A stretch of DNA of 64,000 nucleotides from Elusimicrobiota bacterium (GCA_003482905.1 DMXM01000036.1:123654-187653); one strand, 5' to 3'. Shown: positions 7,758-16,872, numbered from the stretch's first letter. The notes: generated from the letters alone by a model not told the origin. Made by a program: numbers and translations.

Positions 7758-8855
7758 ATGAAACTAAAACTCACTTTTTTGGCCGCCGCGCTGCTGCTGG
7801 GCGCCTGCGCCCATGCCCCGGCCCCTGGTTCGGTCAAGGCCGCTCCTGAGCCTCTTGAGGCCGACGGCGCCTGCGCCTTGAACTCCCGTGACCTGGCGGC
7901 TTCGCGCGCTTGCGCCGTGCGGGACGCGGAGCGGGGCGCGGTGAGCCGCGTCGCCGGCCTCTACCTGGACGAGGCCGTCCGGGCCGAAAGGTCCGCGGTC
8001 CTTGAAAGCAATCTGCTCAATAATCCGCATCTTTACGTGGCCAGGTATAAAACCCTCTCCGACGGCCCCGACGGCGGATACTACCGGGTGCGCATTAAGG
8101 CCTGGATCTACCACGGACGGATCGCCTCCGAGCTGCGCGCCCTTAACCTGGCCGGGCCGTCGGCCGCCGCCCCGCGCGCCGCGTTCGTGCAGCGCGGCGA
8201 GGCCGCCCCGGTCTTTGCCGCCGCTTTCCGTGAAGCTTTTATAAAGCGGTCGGCCGTGAGTATCGAAGAGTTTCCTTTCGCTTCCGCCCCGGCTTTAGCG
8301 GCGGGGGACCAGACCGCTTTGCTGGACGCCGCGGCCGCCTCCGGGGCTGACCTGCTGATCGCCGTTTCCGCCTCGGTTTCCGCTGTCGGCGCCGGGGTCA
8401 GCACCGGTTTTTACCCTTCCAGGGCCGACGCTTCCGTAAAAGTCTACGACGCGCCCTCGGGCAAGATAATCCTGGACTTGGCCAGCCAGGCCAACGGCAT
8501 AGATTCCACCGAGGCCGGTTCGTTCTCGAAGGCGCTGGCCGCGGCCGGGGAACTCCTGGCGCAGGAAACGGCTGCCCGCGCCGGGCGCCTCCTTAAGCCG
8601 GATGCCGCGTTGAAACTGAAAGTTTACGGCCTGGAAGGCCTTGAGATACTTGAAAAACTGAAAGCCCAGTTGTTGAAGCTTGAGGTGAACGACCTGCGGC
8701 TGGAGAGTTACTCCGCGGGAACGGCCGTGTTCCAGGCGGCGCCGGAACGCCCGGACCCGCAGGAGTTCGCCAGCGCCGTGCTGCGCGTGGACTCGCTGGG
8801 GCTGGAGCTGGAGGGGGCGGGGGGCCAGGAAGTGGCTTTTTCCCTCCCCCGGTAA
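7758..8855 (+). CDS. Lipoprotein with FlgT/LPP20-like N-terminal domain
   Basis: 365 residues with a lipoprotein signal (MKLKLTFLAAALLLGAC, Cys17). After the lipid anchor comes a segment (SRACAVRDAERGAVSRV...ESNLLNNPHLYVARYKTL...YYRVRIKAWI) with the pattern of the FlgT N-terminal/LPP20 family: conversion of an accumulated 'RDA' helix into a GYV-like strand. The remainder is an alpha/beta region that includes VKVYDAPSGKIILDLAS, similar to the strand pairs of CsgG-like proteins. It is probably periplasmic and attached to the outer membrane. Three bases separate it from the next lipoprotein gene, and a CsgG-like gene follows, so the three likely form one envelope complex. The exact role is unknown. 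Confidence 0.65.
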   Translation: MKLKLTFLAAALLLGACAHAPAPGSVKAAPEPLEADGACALNSRDLAASRACAVRDAERGAVSRVAGLYLDEAVRAERSAVLESNLLNNPHLYVARYKTLSDGPDGGYYRVRIKAWIYHGRIASELRALNLAGPSAAAPRAAFVQRGEAAPVFAAAFREAFIKRSAVSIEEFPFASAPALAAGDQTALLDAAAASGADLLIAVSASVSAVGAGVSTGFYPSRADASVKVYDAPSGKIILDLASQANGIDSTEAGSFSKALAAAGELLAQETAARAGRLLKPDAALKLKVYGLEGLEILEKLKAQLLKLEVNDLRLESYSAGTAVFQAAPERPDPQEFASAVLRVDSLGLELEGAGGQEVAFSLPR

Positions 8856-8857
8856 GC

Positions 8858-9469
8858 ATGCGCCCGCCACTTTACGCGCACGCTTTTTTGCTGGCGGCGG
8901 CCTGTGCCTGCTCCGGAAAAACCGCGTACCTGGTTTCCCCGGCGCTGCGCACTGCGGCCGACACGCGCGTGGCGGTGTTGCCTTTTGACAACCAGAGCAC
9001 CGATATCGGGGCCCCGGACGTGATGCGTAAACTCGCCGAGGACGGCTTAGGCAAGCGGGGCTACGCGCCGCTGCCCGCCAAGGAGGTAGATGCCAGGCTT
9101 TCCTCCCTGGGAGTTTCCGAGGGAGGTCAGTTGCCGGGTGTTAAACCGGGGGCGCTGGGCGGCGCGCTGGGAGTGGACCTGCTGGTCTACGGGGACGTGG
9201 AGGATTTTACTTTTCAGAATCTCGGGTTCCTGATACGCAAATCTGTTGCGCTGCGCGTAAAGATCGTCTCGGCCTCCACGGGGGAAACCCTTTACGAGGG
9301 CTCGGGCTCCGGCAGGGACGTAAAGGTGTTCTTCGACAAGGACCAGGCAAAGGCCGCTTTTGTGGAGCAGATGGCGGTGAAACTGGTGCAGAATATATTA
9401 AAGACGCCGCTTAAGAAGGAAGCCGAGACGGCGGCCAGGAAGGCGCTGGACAGCCTTCCCCGACGGTGA
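8858..9469 (+). CDS. GNA1162-family (DUF799-like) lipoprotein
   Basis: 203 residues with a short hydrophobic leader ending in cysteines (LAAACACSG), consistent with a lipoprotein signal although the exact lipidated Cys is ambiguous. The body matches the GNA1162/DUF799 pattern: VAVLPFDNQSTD, a GLGKRGYAPLPAKEVDARL helix-strand, ALGVDLLVYGDVEDF and a strand pair with STGETLYEGSG. In other bacteria this family is encoded beside CsgG-like and small lipoproteins, which is the arrangement here (CsgG-like gene 35 bp downstream). It is likely periplasmic and outer-membrane associated. Specific cargo or role is not known. Confidence 0.7.
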   Translation: MRPPLYAHAFLLAAACACSGKTAYLVSPALRTAADTRVAVLPFDNQSTDIGAPDVMRKLAEDGLGKRGYAPLPAKEVDARLSSLGVSEGGQLPGVKPGALGGALGVDLLVYGDVEDFTFQNLGFLIRKSVALRVKIVSASTGETLYEGSGSGRDVKVFFDKDQAKAAFVEQMAVKLVQNILKTPLKKEAETAARKALDSLPRR

Positions 9470-9504
9470 GCCTTTAGGAACAGGATAGAATAACGGAGGA
9501 TAGA

Positions 9505-10440
9505 ATGAAAAAGATAAAACTTTTAGCCGCGGCCGCGCTGTTCGCCGGGGCCTGCGCGCCTTCCAAAACCGTAAAGACCCAGCAGGCCGTCAGCGTGGAC
9601 AAGACCGAAAAGGTCGAGTCTAAGTACACCGGACCGAAGCGCCGCATAGGCGTGGTGGAGTTCGAGAACAAATCCGCATACGGCCAGGGCCGCCTGGGCG
9701 GCGCAGCTTCCGATATACTGGTGACCGAACTTGTTAAATCCGGCAAGTTCATCGTGGTAGAGCGCGACCGCCTCGCCAAGATAATGGAAGAGCAGAAATT
9801 CCAGTCCCAGGGAATGGCCGACCCGGCTACCGTGGCCAGGATCGGCCAGGTAATGGGCCTGGAGGCTATAGTGGTGGGTTCCGTCTCCCAGTTCGGCGTC
9901 AAAAAGGAGGGGTCCGACTACCTGCTGACCCAGTCCAAGCGCCAGGTGGCCGACGTCACCGTGGACATAAGGCTGGTGGACGTGCAGAGCGGCCAGGTGA
10001 TACTGGCGGATTCCGGCAAGGGTATGGCAAAGTCGACCAAGGCTTCTTTCCTGGGTATGGGCACCAAGGGCGGCTATGACGAAACGCTCGAGGGCGAGGC
10101 CCTGCGCGCTTCGCTGGTGCAGTTCGTCACCAATATCGCCAGCCAGTTGAACAAGAAACCCTGGTCGTGCATGATAGCCGCCGCCGCGCGGGAACAGCTT
10201 TATCTGAACGCCGGGCAGGACTCCGGTGTGACCGAAGGCATGAAACTGGACTGCTACCGCCAGGGGGACGCTATACGCGACCCGCGCTCCAACCTGGTGA
10301 TAGGCCACGTGGAGGACTACCTGGGCCGCGCCGAAGTGACCGGCCCCTGCGGTGATTCCGGCGACTGCGCCAAGGCGCAGTTCACAAAGTCCGCCGGCGG
10401 CTCGGCCAAGGCCGGGGATATCTGCCGCCTGGCGAAATAG
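9505..10440 (+). CDS. CsgG/HfaB-family lipoprotein
   Basis: 311 residues with a lipobox signal (LLAAAALFAGAC, Cys17) and a CsgG core: RIGVVEFENKSAYGQGRLGGAASDILVTEL, then FIVVERDRLAKIMEEQ, then VMGLEAIVVGSVSQF and a VDIRLVDVQSGQVILA strand pair. CsgG proteins oligomerise into an outer-membrane channel for curli; other members act as envelope organisers. No curlin-like genes are visible, so a curli role is not supported. The extra C-terminal ~90 residues contain four to five cysteines (DCYRQGD..., GPCGDSGDCAK, DICRLAK), possibly disulphide-bonded. A GGAGG sequence lies seven bases before the ATG. Confidence 0.8.
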   Translation: MKKIKLLAAAALFAGACAPSKTVKTQQAVSVDKTEKVESKYTGPKRRIGVVEFENKSAYGQGRLGGAASDILVTELVKSGKFIVVERDRLAKIMEEQKFQSQGMADPATVARIGQVMGLEAIVVGSVSQFGVKKEGSDYLLTQSKRQVADVTVDIRLVDVQSGQVILADSGKGMAKSTKASFLGMGTKGGYDETLEGEALRASLVQFVTNIASQLNKKPWSCMIAAAAREQLYLNAGQDSGVTEGMKLDCYRQGDAIRDPRSNLVIGHVEDYLGRAEVTGPCGDSGDCAKAQFTKSAGGSAKAGDICRLAK

Positions 10441-10464
10441 TTCCGCCGGGCTTTTCTGGTTTTT

Positions 10465-12000
10465 ATGTTATCCAAGTTGCGCACATTATGTCTTAAAGGC
10501 ATAGACGGCAGGGAGGTAAGCGCCGAGGTCTACATTGCCCCGGGCCTGCCCGCCTATACCGTGGTGGGCCTGCCAGACGCCGCCGTAAAAGAGGCGAAGG
10601 ACCGGGTGGTGGCCGCCGTGCGCAATTCCGGCTACGAGTTCCCCTCAAAACGTATAACCGTCAACCTGGCCCCGGCGGAGATAAAAAAGTCCGGCACGCA
10701 TTTCGACCTGCCCATAGCCCTGGGCGTGCTGGCCGCCTCCGGCAAGCTCGGAAAGAAGCCTCCGGCGCGCATGGAAGATACATTCTTCATAGGAGAACTT
10801 GCATTGGACGGCGCCGTACGGCCGGTGGCGGGAGTTCTCCCCATGCTGCTGGCGCTGAAGGGTTCCGGGAAAACTGCCGTCGTTCCGGTCGGAAATTCCG
10901 CGGAGGCCGCCGTTTCCGGCGTAGCCTGCCTGGCCGCCTCCTCCCTAAAAGAAGCCGCTGCCTGGCTTGCCGGCGCCGGGGAACTGAACCCCTGCGCCCC
11001 GGCCCCTGAACATAAGCCATCCCCATTCCAGGCGCCGGACCTTTGCGAGGTGAAGGGACAGGTCTTCGCCAAGCGGGCACTGGAAATAGCCGCGGCCGGT
11101 TTTCACAACGTTATTATGGTGGGGCCGCCCGGCGCCGGCAAGAGCATGCTGGCCCGCCGCTTCGGCGCGCTGCTCCCGCCGATGACCTTCGACGAGTCCC
11201 TGGAGACTACCAAGCTCTATTCCGTCAGCGGGCAGGGCGCGGCCGGGCGCCTTGTGAGCGAGCGGCCTTTCAGGGAACCGCACCATACAATTTCCGACGC
11301 CGCGCTTATAGGGGGCGGCTCCAGCCCCAGGCCGGGAGAAGTTTCCCTGGCGCACAACGGCGTACTTTTCCTGGACGAATTTCCGGAATTCTCCCGCCCG
11401 GCCATAGAGGCCCTGCGCGAGCCGCTGGAGGTCTGGAAAGTCACGGTTTCCAGGGTAAAGGAGAGCGTGGCCTACCCTGCGCGTTTCCTGATGGTCGCCG
11501 CCATGAACCCTTGCCCCTGCGGTTATCTCGGCCACCCCACCCGGGAGTGCGCCTGTACGCCGCTGCAGGTACACAAGTATCGCGCCAAGATTTCCGGCCC
11601 CATCCTGGACCGTATAGACCTGCATGTGCAGCTGTCGGCCGTTAAATATGCCGACTGGGAGGCTCTGCCGAAAGGGGAACCGACGGCGGACATAGCGGGG
11701 CGGGTGATGAAGGCTATAGAGATACAGCGGCAGAGATTTAAAGGGGAAACGCGCGCCAACGCATTTATGGCCGGCGCCGAGCTGCGCAGGCATTGCGTGC
11801 TGCCGGAGGGGGCCTCGGCCGTGCTTGAGACGGCCATGAACAAACTGGGCTTCTCCGCCCGCTCCCTGGATAAAATACTTAAGGTCTCAAGGACCATAGC
11901 GGACCTGGAGGGCCAGTCCGACATAAAGCGGGAGCACGTGATTGAGGCGGTGCAGTACAGGATGCTGGACAAGGCCGCGGAACTGCCGGCTGGGATCTGA
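10465..12000 (+). CDS. comM: YifB/ComM family Mg-chelatase-like AAA+ ATPase
   Basis: 511 residues, typical length. The N-terminal ChlI-like (Lon-protease-like fold) domain is VEVYIAPGLPAYTVVGLPDAAVKEAKDRV. It is followed by the Mg-chelatase AAA+ domain with Walker A GPPGAGKSML, Walker B GVLFLDEFPEF, and a zinc-binding-like cluster AAMNPCPCGYLG...ECACTPLQ, then a C-terminal helical lid. ComM is a hexameric helicase that drives branch migration during natural transformation. DprA, another transformation protein, is encoded two genes downstream, which supports this role, although both genes are also widespread in non-competent bacteria. Confidence 0.9.
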   Translation: MLSKLRTLCLKGIDGREVSAEVYIAPGLPAYTVVGLPDAAVKEAKDRVVAAVRNSGYEFPSKRITVNLAPAEIKKSGTHFDLPIALGVLAASGKLGKKPPARMEDTFFIGELALDGAVRPVAGVLPMLLALKGSGKTAVVPVGNSAEAAVSGVACLAASSLKEAAAWLAGAGELNPCAPAPEHKPSPFQAPDLCEVKGQVFAKRALEIAAAGFHNVIMVGPPGAGKSMLARRFGALLPPMTFDESLETTKLYSVSGQGAAGRLVSERPFREPHHTISDAALIGGGSSPRPGEVSLAHNGVLFLDEFPEFSRPAIEALREPLEVWKVTVSRVKESVAYPARFLMVAAMNPCPCGYLGHPTRECACTPLQVHKYRAKISGPILDRIDLHVQLSAVKYADWEALPKGEPTADIAGRVMKAIEIQRQRFKGETRANAFMAGAELRRHCVLPEGASAVLETAMNKLGFSARSLDKILKVSRTIADLEGQSDIKREHVIEAVQYRMLDKAAELPAGI

Positions 12001-12017
12001 AATAAACGGAGGCTTAC

Positions 12018-13166
12018 ATGCGGAACTTTACTTTTACGGCTTTAATTCTGTTCACGCCCGGCCGGGCCGCGGCGGCCTCCGCGGCGGACGCTCCGCAGGT
12101 CATAATGCCTTCGGAGAACAAGCCGGCCGTGGCGACGGCGCCGGTCACTACGCAGGATTTTCCCCAGTTGGAGGAAGTACCGCTTTCGTCCAAGCCGGCC
12201 GAGGCCGTAGAACCGCCGGCGCCGGCCAAGCCCGTGCAAGCTGTTAAGTCCGCTGCCGCGCCCGCGGCCCCGGTCAAGCGCGCCGAAGAGGCGCCGCTTC
12301 CCGTTAAACCCGCCGTAGCGGTTAAGCCGGCGGCGGCTCCGGAAATTAAAAAGCCGGCGGAGCGGAAAAAGAAGGTTCTTCCTTCTACGCCTATCCCGCA
12401 GCCGGAGCCCAAGCCCGAGGGCGGCTTTACGGTGACCAAGACCCACAAAGTGACCGAGGGGGACACGCTTTGGGACCTTTCCGCGAAATACTACCAGGAT
12501 CCTTTCAAATGGGGCAGGATATATAACGCGAACCTTAATGTGGTATCGAACCCCGACCTGATAAATCCGAAAGACGAACTGATCATACCGGAAATAACGG
12601 AAAGTGTCAGGCCCGAGACGCAAAAAACCGTGGTGGCAGGTGAGGGGGATACCGTAAAGGACGCGGAACTCTTCAGCTCGGAGGTGGCCCAGCCCGAGGC
12701 GGCGGAGGCCGCGCCGGTCGAGCCGCCCGCGCCCGCTAAGACGGCCGCGGCGGAGGCTAGCGACGCGTTGGCCGGTTTTGACCGCGAGTATATGTCCGAG
12801 GACATGCCGGAACATCAGAAGGAATGGGACTCCGGCGTGAAGGTAGTGCCGGACGGCTGGCGCGAGGACGGCGTCATCAGCGCCAAGGAAAAAGGCGACG
12901 GTGACGGTATGGACGACGGCCTTTCCATGGACGGAGAGATACTTGGTATTTCCATGGCCAGGCCAGGCCTGGTTAAAAAGGGAGACTATCTCGCAGTTTA
13001 CATGAAAGGAACTGACGCCTATGACAAGGCCGGCCGCAGGCTGGGCCGCGAGGTGCAGGCGGCCGGCATGCTAGAGGTGCTGGAGTCCGAGGGCTCAAGG
13101 GTGAGGGCCAGGATAATAGATTCCGTTACTCCTATTTCAAAAGGGTACGTCGTAAAGAAGAAGTAA
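12018..13166 (+). CDS. LysM-domain envelope protein with FlgT-like C-terminus
   Basis: 382 residues. A short N-terminal hydrophobic stretch (FTFTALILFTPGRAAAASA) looks like a signal peptide. A Pro/Ala/Lys/Val linker follows (~25-135). One LysM domain (~140-195: HKVTEGDTLWDLSAKYYQDPFKWGRIY...NPDLINPKDELIIPE) should bind peptidoglycan. After an acidic linker, the last ~75 residues (GISMARPGLVKKGDYLAVYMK... to ...PISKGYVVKKK) resemble the beta-rich C-terminal domain of FlgT-type proteins. GGAGG precedes the ATG at a good distance. It lies between comM and dprA; a structural envelope role is inferred. Confidence 0.8.
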   Translation: MRNFTFTALILFTPGRAAAASAADAPQVIMPSENKPAVATAPVTTQDFPQLEEVPLSSKPAEAVEPPAPAKPVQAVKSAAAPAAPVKRAEEAPLPVKPAVAVKPAAAPEIKKPAERKKKVLPSTPIPQPEPKPEGGFTVTKTHKVTEGDTLWDLSAKYYQDPFKWGRIYNANLNVVSNPDLINPKDELIIPEITESVRPETQKTVVAGEGDTVKDAELFSSEVAQPEAAEAAPVEPPAPAKTAAAEASDALAGFDREYMSEDMPEHQKEWDSGVKVVPDGWREDGVISAKEKGDGDGMDDGLSMDGEILGISMARPGLVKKGDYLAVYMKGTDAYDKAGRRLGREVQAAGMLEVLESEGSRVRARIIDSVTPISKGYVVKKK

Positions 13167-13182
13167 GGGCTAAGGGGGAAGT

Positions 13183-14313
13183 ATGGGGGTGGACTTAGAG
13201 GAAGAGAAGCTGGCCCGGGTGCGGTTGAATTTTTTCGCCTGTCATAAAAGCGACTGGTTGCTGCGTCTTATCGATATGTACGGCGGAGCGGCCGAACTTT
13301 TAAAGCGGCCCCCGGCGGAATTAGCGGCCGGGGGCGGCGTGACGCTCGATACCGCCCTTCGCCTGGCCGCCCAGACGGCCGCCGCGGACCCGGAGAAAGA
13401 ACTGCTGGCCGCCCAAAAGGCGGGCATTTCAGTTCTGACCGTCCTCGACGAGGGCTATCCCGAACTCCTTAAAAAGATCTACGACCCGCCGCTGGTCATC
13501 TACGTGCGCGGGGAGCTGAAGCCGCAGCCAGCCGCGGGCATAGTGGGCACGCGCAAGGCCACCGCTTACGGCCTGCGCACGGCCGCCAGGCTGGCGCGGG
13601 AACTGGCCGGGGCCGGCGTGGCGGTGGCCAGCGGCCTGGCCAGGGGGATTGATACGGCGGCGCACCAGGCGGCGCTGGAGGCAGGCGGGGTTACCTGGGC
13701 GGCGCTGGGGGCCGGCCTGAACGAAATTTATCCCTGGGAAAATAAAAAGCTGGCTGAAAGGATAGTCGAGGGGGGCGGGGCGCTGATCTCTGAATTCCCC
13801 CTGGACAAAGGTCCGCTGCAGGCCAATTTCCCCAGGCGCAACCGTATAATTTCGGGGCTGTCGTTGGCTACCGTGGTGGTGGAGGGCGGTTTTGAGTCGG
13901 GCGCTCTTATTACGGCGCGCTTCGCGCTGGACCAGGGCAGGGAGGTACTGGCGGTGCCGGGGCCGGTGGACTCCCCGGCGAGCCGGGGGCCTAATTTCTT
14001 TATTAAGAACGGCGCTTATCCGGCGGAGTGCGGCAACGATATTATTTCCTGCTTCCCCCCTGAAGCGATGTTCGGCCTGAAGCTTTCCGCCGGTGCGGAG
14101 GCCGAAAGCCCGTCGTCGGCGGCGCTGGGGGAGCTTTCTCCGGACGCGCTGCTGGCTTACAAGGCCATCGCCGGGGACGAGGCGGGGCTCAGCGCGGACG
14201 AGGTGACGCAGCGGCTGGCGTGGCGGGTGCAGCGGGCGGCGGCGGCGCTGTTCGAGCTTGAGGTTTCTTCGCTGGTCATCTCTAAAGGCGGCCGCTACTG
14301 CCGCTCTTCCTGA
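13183..14313 (+). CDS. dprA: DNA processing protein DprA
   Basis: 376 residues. It has an N-terminal helical (HhH/SAM-like) region, then the Rossmann-like DprA core: AGIVGTRKATAYGLRTA, VASGLARGIDTAAHQAAL, FPRRNRIISGLSLATVVVEG, SGALITARFALDQGREVLAVPG and SPASRGPNFFIKNGA. The C-terminal winged helix (SADEVTQRLAWRVQRAAAALFELE) is present. DprA binds incoming single-stranded DNA and loads RecA during transformation. The gene starts 17 bp after the LysM gene, so both are probably co-transcribed with comM. Confident assignment. Confidence 0.93.
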   Translation: MGVDLEEEKLARVRLNFFACHKSDWLLRLIDMYGGAAELLKRPPAELAAGGGVTLDTALRLAAQTAAADPEKELLAAQKAGISVLTVLDEGYPELLKKIYDPPLVIYVRGELKPQPAAGIVGTRKATAYGLRTAARLARELAGAGVAVASGLARGIDTAAHQAALEAGGVTWAALGAGLNEIYPWENKKLAERIVEGGGALISEFPLDKGPLQANFPRRNRIISGLSLATVVVEGGFESGALITARFALDQGREVLAVPGPVDSPASRGPNFFIKNGAYPAECGNDIISCFPPEAMFGLKLSAGAEAESPSSAALGELSPDALLAYKAIAGDEAGLSADEVTQRLAWRVQRAAAALFELEVSSLVISKGGRYCRSS

Positions 14314-14358
14314 GGCGGCTATTCATAAAATTCCGCCAAGACCGCGGGGGGTGAAGTC

Positions 14359-14491
14359 GGGCAACCCGGGGTATGGGCCCGTCGGGCACGGGGTCGGGAC
14401 ACACCGTGCCCGCCCCTCCTCTCTCGGCCTTCGCGCTTACGTAAGCTCAGGCCTCCGAGAGGGCCCGCCGAACCCATACCCCGGGCTGCCC
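14359..14491 (+). repeat. Structured intergenic repeat, copy B
   Basis: A 133-bp element filling most of the gap between dprA and topA. The outer arms 14359-14377 and 14473-14491 pair at 18 of 19 positions, yet their sequence (CCCGGGGTATGGG) is unlike the arms of copies A and C. Inner pairs include CGGGCACGG/CCGTGCCCG (near 14383 and 14404) and CTCTCGG/CCGAGAG (near 14420 and 14454), with GGCCT/AGGCC above them and the conserved apex TCGCGCTTACGTAAGCTC (14430-14447). No gene is seen in this gap. Confidence 0.8.
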
Positions 14492-14566
14492 TCCGGGCGA
14501 AATTTTAGTAATAGCCGCGCTTATTTTGCCTTATAAGGATAAAATATAATATTATAGATATCTAAT

Positions 14567-16810
14567 ATGGCTGAAAAATTACCTAAAGTTAAAACCACTA
14601 CTAAATCTATGGCTGAAAAAACTCCTAAGGTCGCCGCGGAAAAAACTCCCAAGGTTCTGGCTGAGAAGAAGCCCAAGGCCGCGAGGACCGGCTTGAAGCA
14701 TCTTGTTATCGTAGAGTCTCCCACCAAGGAGAAGACGATAGGCCGCTTCCTCGATTCCGATTTTATCGTGCGCAGTTCTTTCGGGCACGTGCGCGACCTG
14801 CCCAAGGACGAGCTTGGCGTGGACGTGAAGGGTACGTTCGCGGCCAAGTACGTGCTGGTGGAGAGGGCCAAGAAGATAGTCGCCGAACTTAATACCATCG
14901 CCAAGAACGTGGACGTGGTTTACCTGGCCACCGACCCGGACCGCGAAGGCGAGGCCATCAGCTGGCATTTGAAAGAGGTGATAAAGGCGGGCGACGCCCC
15001 TTTCAAGCGCATCAGCTTCCATGAAATAACCAAGACCGCCATAGAGGAATCCCTTAAAAGCCCGCGCGACCTGGATATGGCGCTGGTGAACGCCCAGCAG
15101 TCCCGCCGCATCATAGACCGCATTGTGGGCTACAAGCTTTCCCCGCTGCTGTGGAGCAAGATCAAGAGCGGCCTGTCCGCCGGGCGCGTGCAGTCCGTCA
15201 CCGTGCGCCTGATAGCTGAGCGCGCAAAGGAAATAGCGGCGTTCAAAGAAGAGGACTATTACACCGTTTACACCAGGCTGGCCAAGGGCGACTCCAAGGA
15301 CTTCGACTCCAAGCTGGTGCGCTGGGAAGGCGCGCCGGTGGAGCAGACCATCCTGCTGAAGCTTTTCGCCGAGGATTACCGTTATAAAACCTCGGTCTTC
15401 AAGAAGGTGGAAGACACGGTGGAGGCCGGCACGCATTTGCGCGGCTCCACGCTGAAGGTCTCCAAGGTGGACGCCAAGGCGGTGCGCCAGAAGCCCAAGC
15501 CGCCTTTCATCACCAGCACGCTGCAGCAGGACGCCTACAACAAACTTGGTTTCTCGTCGGACCGCACCATGAAGGTGGCGCAGAGCCTTTACGAAGGCGT
15601 GGAGCTGGAAGGCGAGCGCTCCGGTCTTATCACCTACATGCGTACGGACTCCTTCAACGTGAGCGCCGACATGCAGAAAGAGGCCGCCAGGTTCATAACC
15701 GAGATCTACGGCAAGGACTTCTGCCCGGCCAAGCCGCCGACTTACCTTAAGAAGGTGAAGGGCGCCCAGGAAGCCCACGAGGCCATCCACCCCACCTCAG
15801 CCTATAAACGGCCGGAAGAAATGGGCAAGTTCCTCAACCCCGACCAGGCCAAGCTTTACGACCTTATCTGGCGCCGCTTCATGGCCAGCCAGATGGAAGA
15901 GGCCATCTTCGACTCCCTCAGCGTCGAATTCTCCGACGACAATAGCCGCGCCGTGCTGCGCACAAGCGGCCGCACTGTGAAGTTCGAGGGTTATTTGAAG
16001 ATCTACATGGAGGAGAAAGAGGAAGAGGTGGCCGGCGAGGACGAAGAGGGCTCGGCCGCCCTGCCGCCCCTGAAAGAGGGGGACATTGTTACCCTTAAGG
16101 ACGTCGTCACCAAGGCGCACAAGACCAGCCCTCCGCCAAATTACAACGAGGCCAGTATCATTAAGACCCTGGAAAAGCACGGCATAGGCCGCCCCTCCAC
16201 CTACGCCGTCATCATAAAGAACGTCGTGGACCGCGGCTATATCAACCGCGAGAAGGACAGGAAGCTGCTGATCACCGAACTGGGCGCGCTGGTGACGGAG
16301 AAGCTCAAGGATTTCTTCAAGGATATCATGGAGATCTCCTACACGGCCTCCATCGAGGACAAGCTGGACGATATAGCCGACGGCAACATGGACTGGGTCA
16401 AGTTCATGCAGGATTTCTACGGCCCCTTCGCTATCGAGCTGGCCACGGCGGAAAAGGATATGACCAAGTCCCGCCCGAACGTCATCAAGACCGACGAGAA
16501 GTGCCCGCTGTGCCTCAGCCCCATGGTGCAGCGCGAGAGCCGCTTTGGCAAGTACCTGTCGTGCTCGCGCTTCCCCAAGTGCAAAGGGAAAGTGCCGCTG
16601 GACAAAGAAGGCAACAAGCAGGATTACTTCGCGCCGATCAAGACCGAGAAGATCTGCGTCAAGTGCAACAAGAACGCCATGCTGCTCAGGAAGAGCGCCA
16701 GGGGCTATTTCCTGGCCTGTTCCGGCTTCCCCAAGTGCCGCAACATCGAGCCGCCCACGCCCGAAGAAGTGGAGAGGCTTATAAACTCAAGGCCCAAGCC
16801 GGCCCAGTAG
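14567..16810 (+). CDS. topA: DNA topoisomerase I
   Basis: 747 residues. Type IA topoisomerase that relaxes negative supercoils. The Toprim domain starts at HLVIVESPTKEKTIGRFL, with the DPDREGEAISWHLKE acidic motif. The catalytic tyrosine is in GLITYMRTDSFN. The tail carries two intact Cys4 zinc ribbons (CPLC...CSRFPKC and CVKC...CSGFPKC). Unusual: about 45 residues before the Toprim domain contain four tandem basic repeats of the form AEK-x-PKV, a lysine-rich tail not seen in E. coli TopA. A TATAAT (14545-14550) lies upstream, giving a very short leader. A strong terminator follows. Confidence 0.95.
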   Translation: MAEKLPKVKTTTKSMAEKTPKVAAEKTPKVLAEKKPKAARTGLKHLVIVESPTKEKTIGRFLDSDFIVRSSFGHVRDLPKDELGVDVKGTFAAKYVLVERAKKIVAELNTIAKNVDVVYLATDPDREGEAISWHLKEVIKAGDAPFKRISFHEITKTAIEESLKSPRDLDMALVNAQQSRRIIDRIVGYKLSPLLWSKIKSGLSAGRVQSVTVRLIAERAKEIAAFKEEDYYTVYTRLAKGDSKDFDSKLVRWEGAPVEQTILLKLFAEDYRYKTSVFKKVEDTVEAGTHLRGSTLKVSKVDAKAVRQKPKPPFITSTLQQDAYNKLGFSSDRTMKVAQSLYEGVELEGERSGLITYMRTDSFNVSADMQKEAARFITEIYGKDFCPAKPPTYLKKVKGAQEAHEAIHPTSAYKRPEEMGKFLNPDQAKLYDLIWRRFMASQMEEAIFDSLSVEFSDDNSRAVLRTSGRTVKFEGYLKIYMEEKEEEVAGEDEEGSAALPPLKEGDIVTLKDVVTKAHKTSPPPNYNEASIIKTLEKHGIGRPSTYAVIIKNVVDRGYINREKDRKLLITELGALVTEKLKDFFKDIMEISYTASIEDKLDDIADGNMDWVKFMQDFYGPFAIELATAEKDMTKSRPNVIKTDEKCPLCLSPMVQRESRFGKYLSCSRFPKCKGKVPLDKEGNKQDYFAPIKTEKICVKCNKNAMLLRKSARGYFLACSGFPKCRNIEPPTPEEVERLINSRPKPAQ

Positions 16811-16823
16811 CGGCGAGGTCGTC

Positions 16824-16862
16824 GCAAAAAAATCCCGGGTCGAAAGACCCGGGATTTTTTTT
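16824..16862. terminator. Bidirectional terminator between topA and amylase
   Basis: AAATCCCGGGTC (16830-16841), loop GAAA, GACCCGGGATTT (16846-16857), a perfect 12-bp stem. A T run follows on the + strand and on the - strand, so it serves the convergent topA and alpha-amylase genes. Confidence 0.93.
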
Positions 16863-16872
16863 AAAGCTCCGG

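Noticed and set aside
9505..10440. CsgG-like gene as a curli secretion channel
   Set aside because: No csgA/B/E/F-like genes are visible, and the neighbours are other lipoproteins.
14258..14536. Small frame across the dprA-topA gap
   Set aside because: It runs through repeat copy B and has no ribosome site; the structure explains the sequence better.
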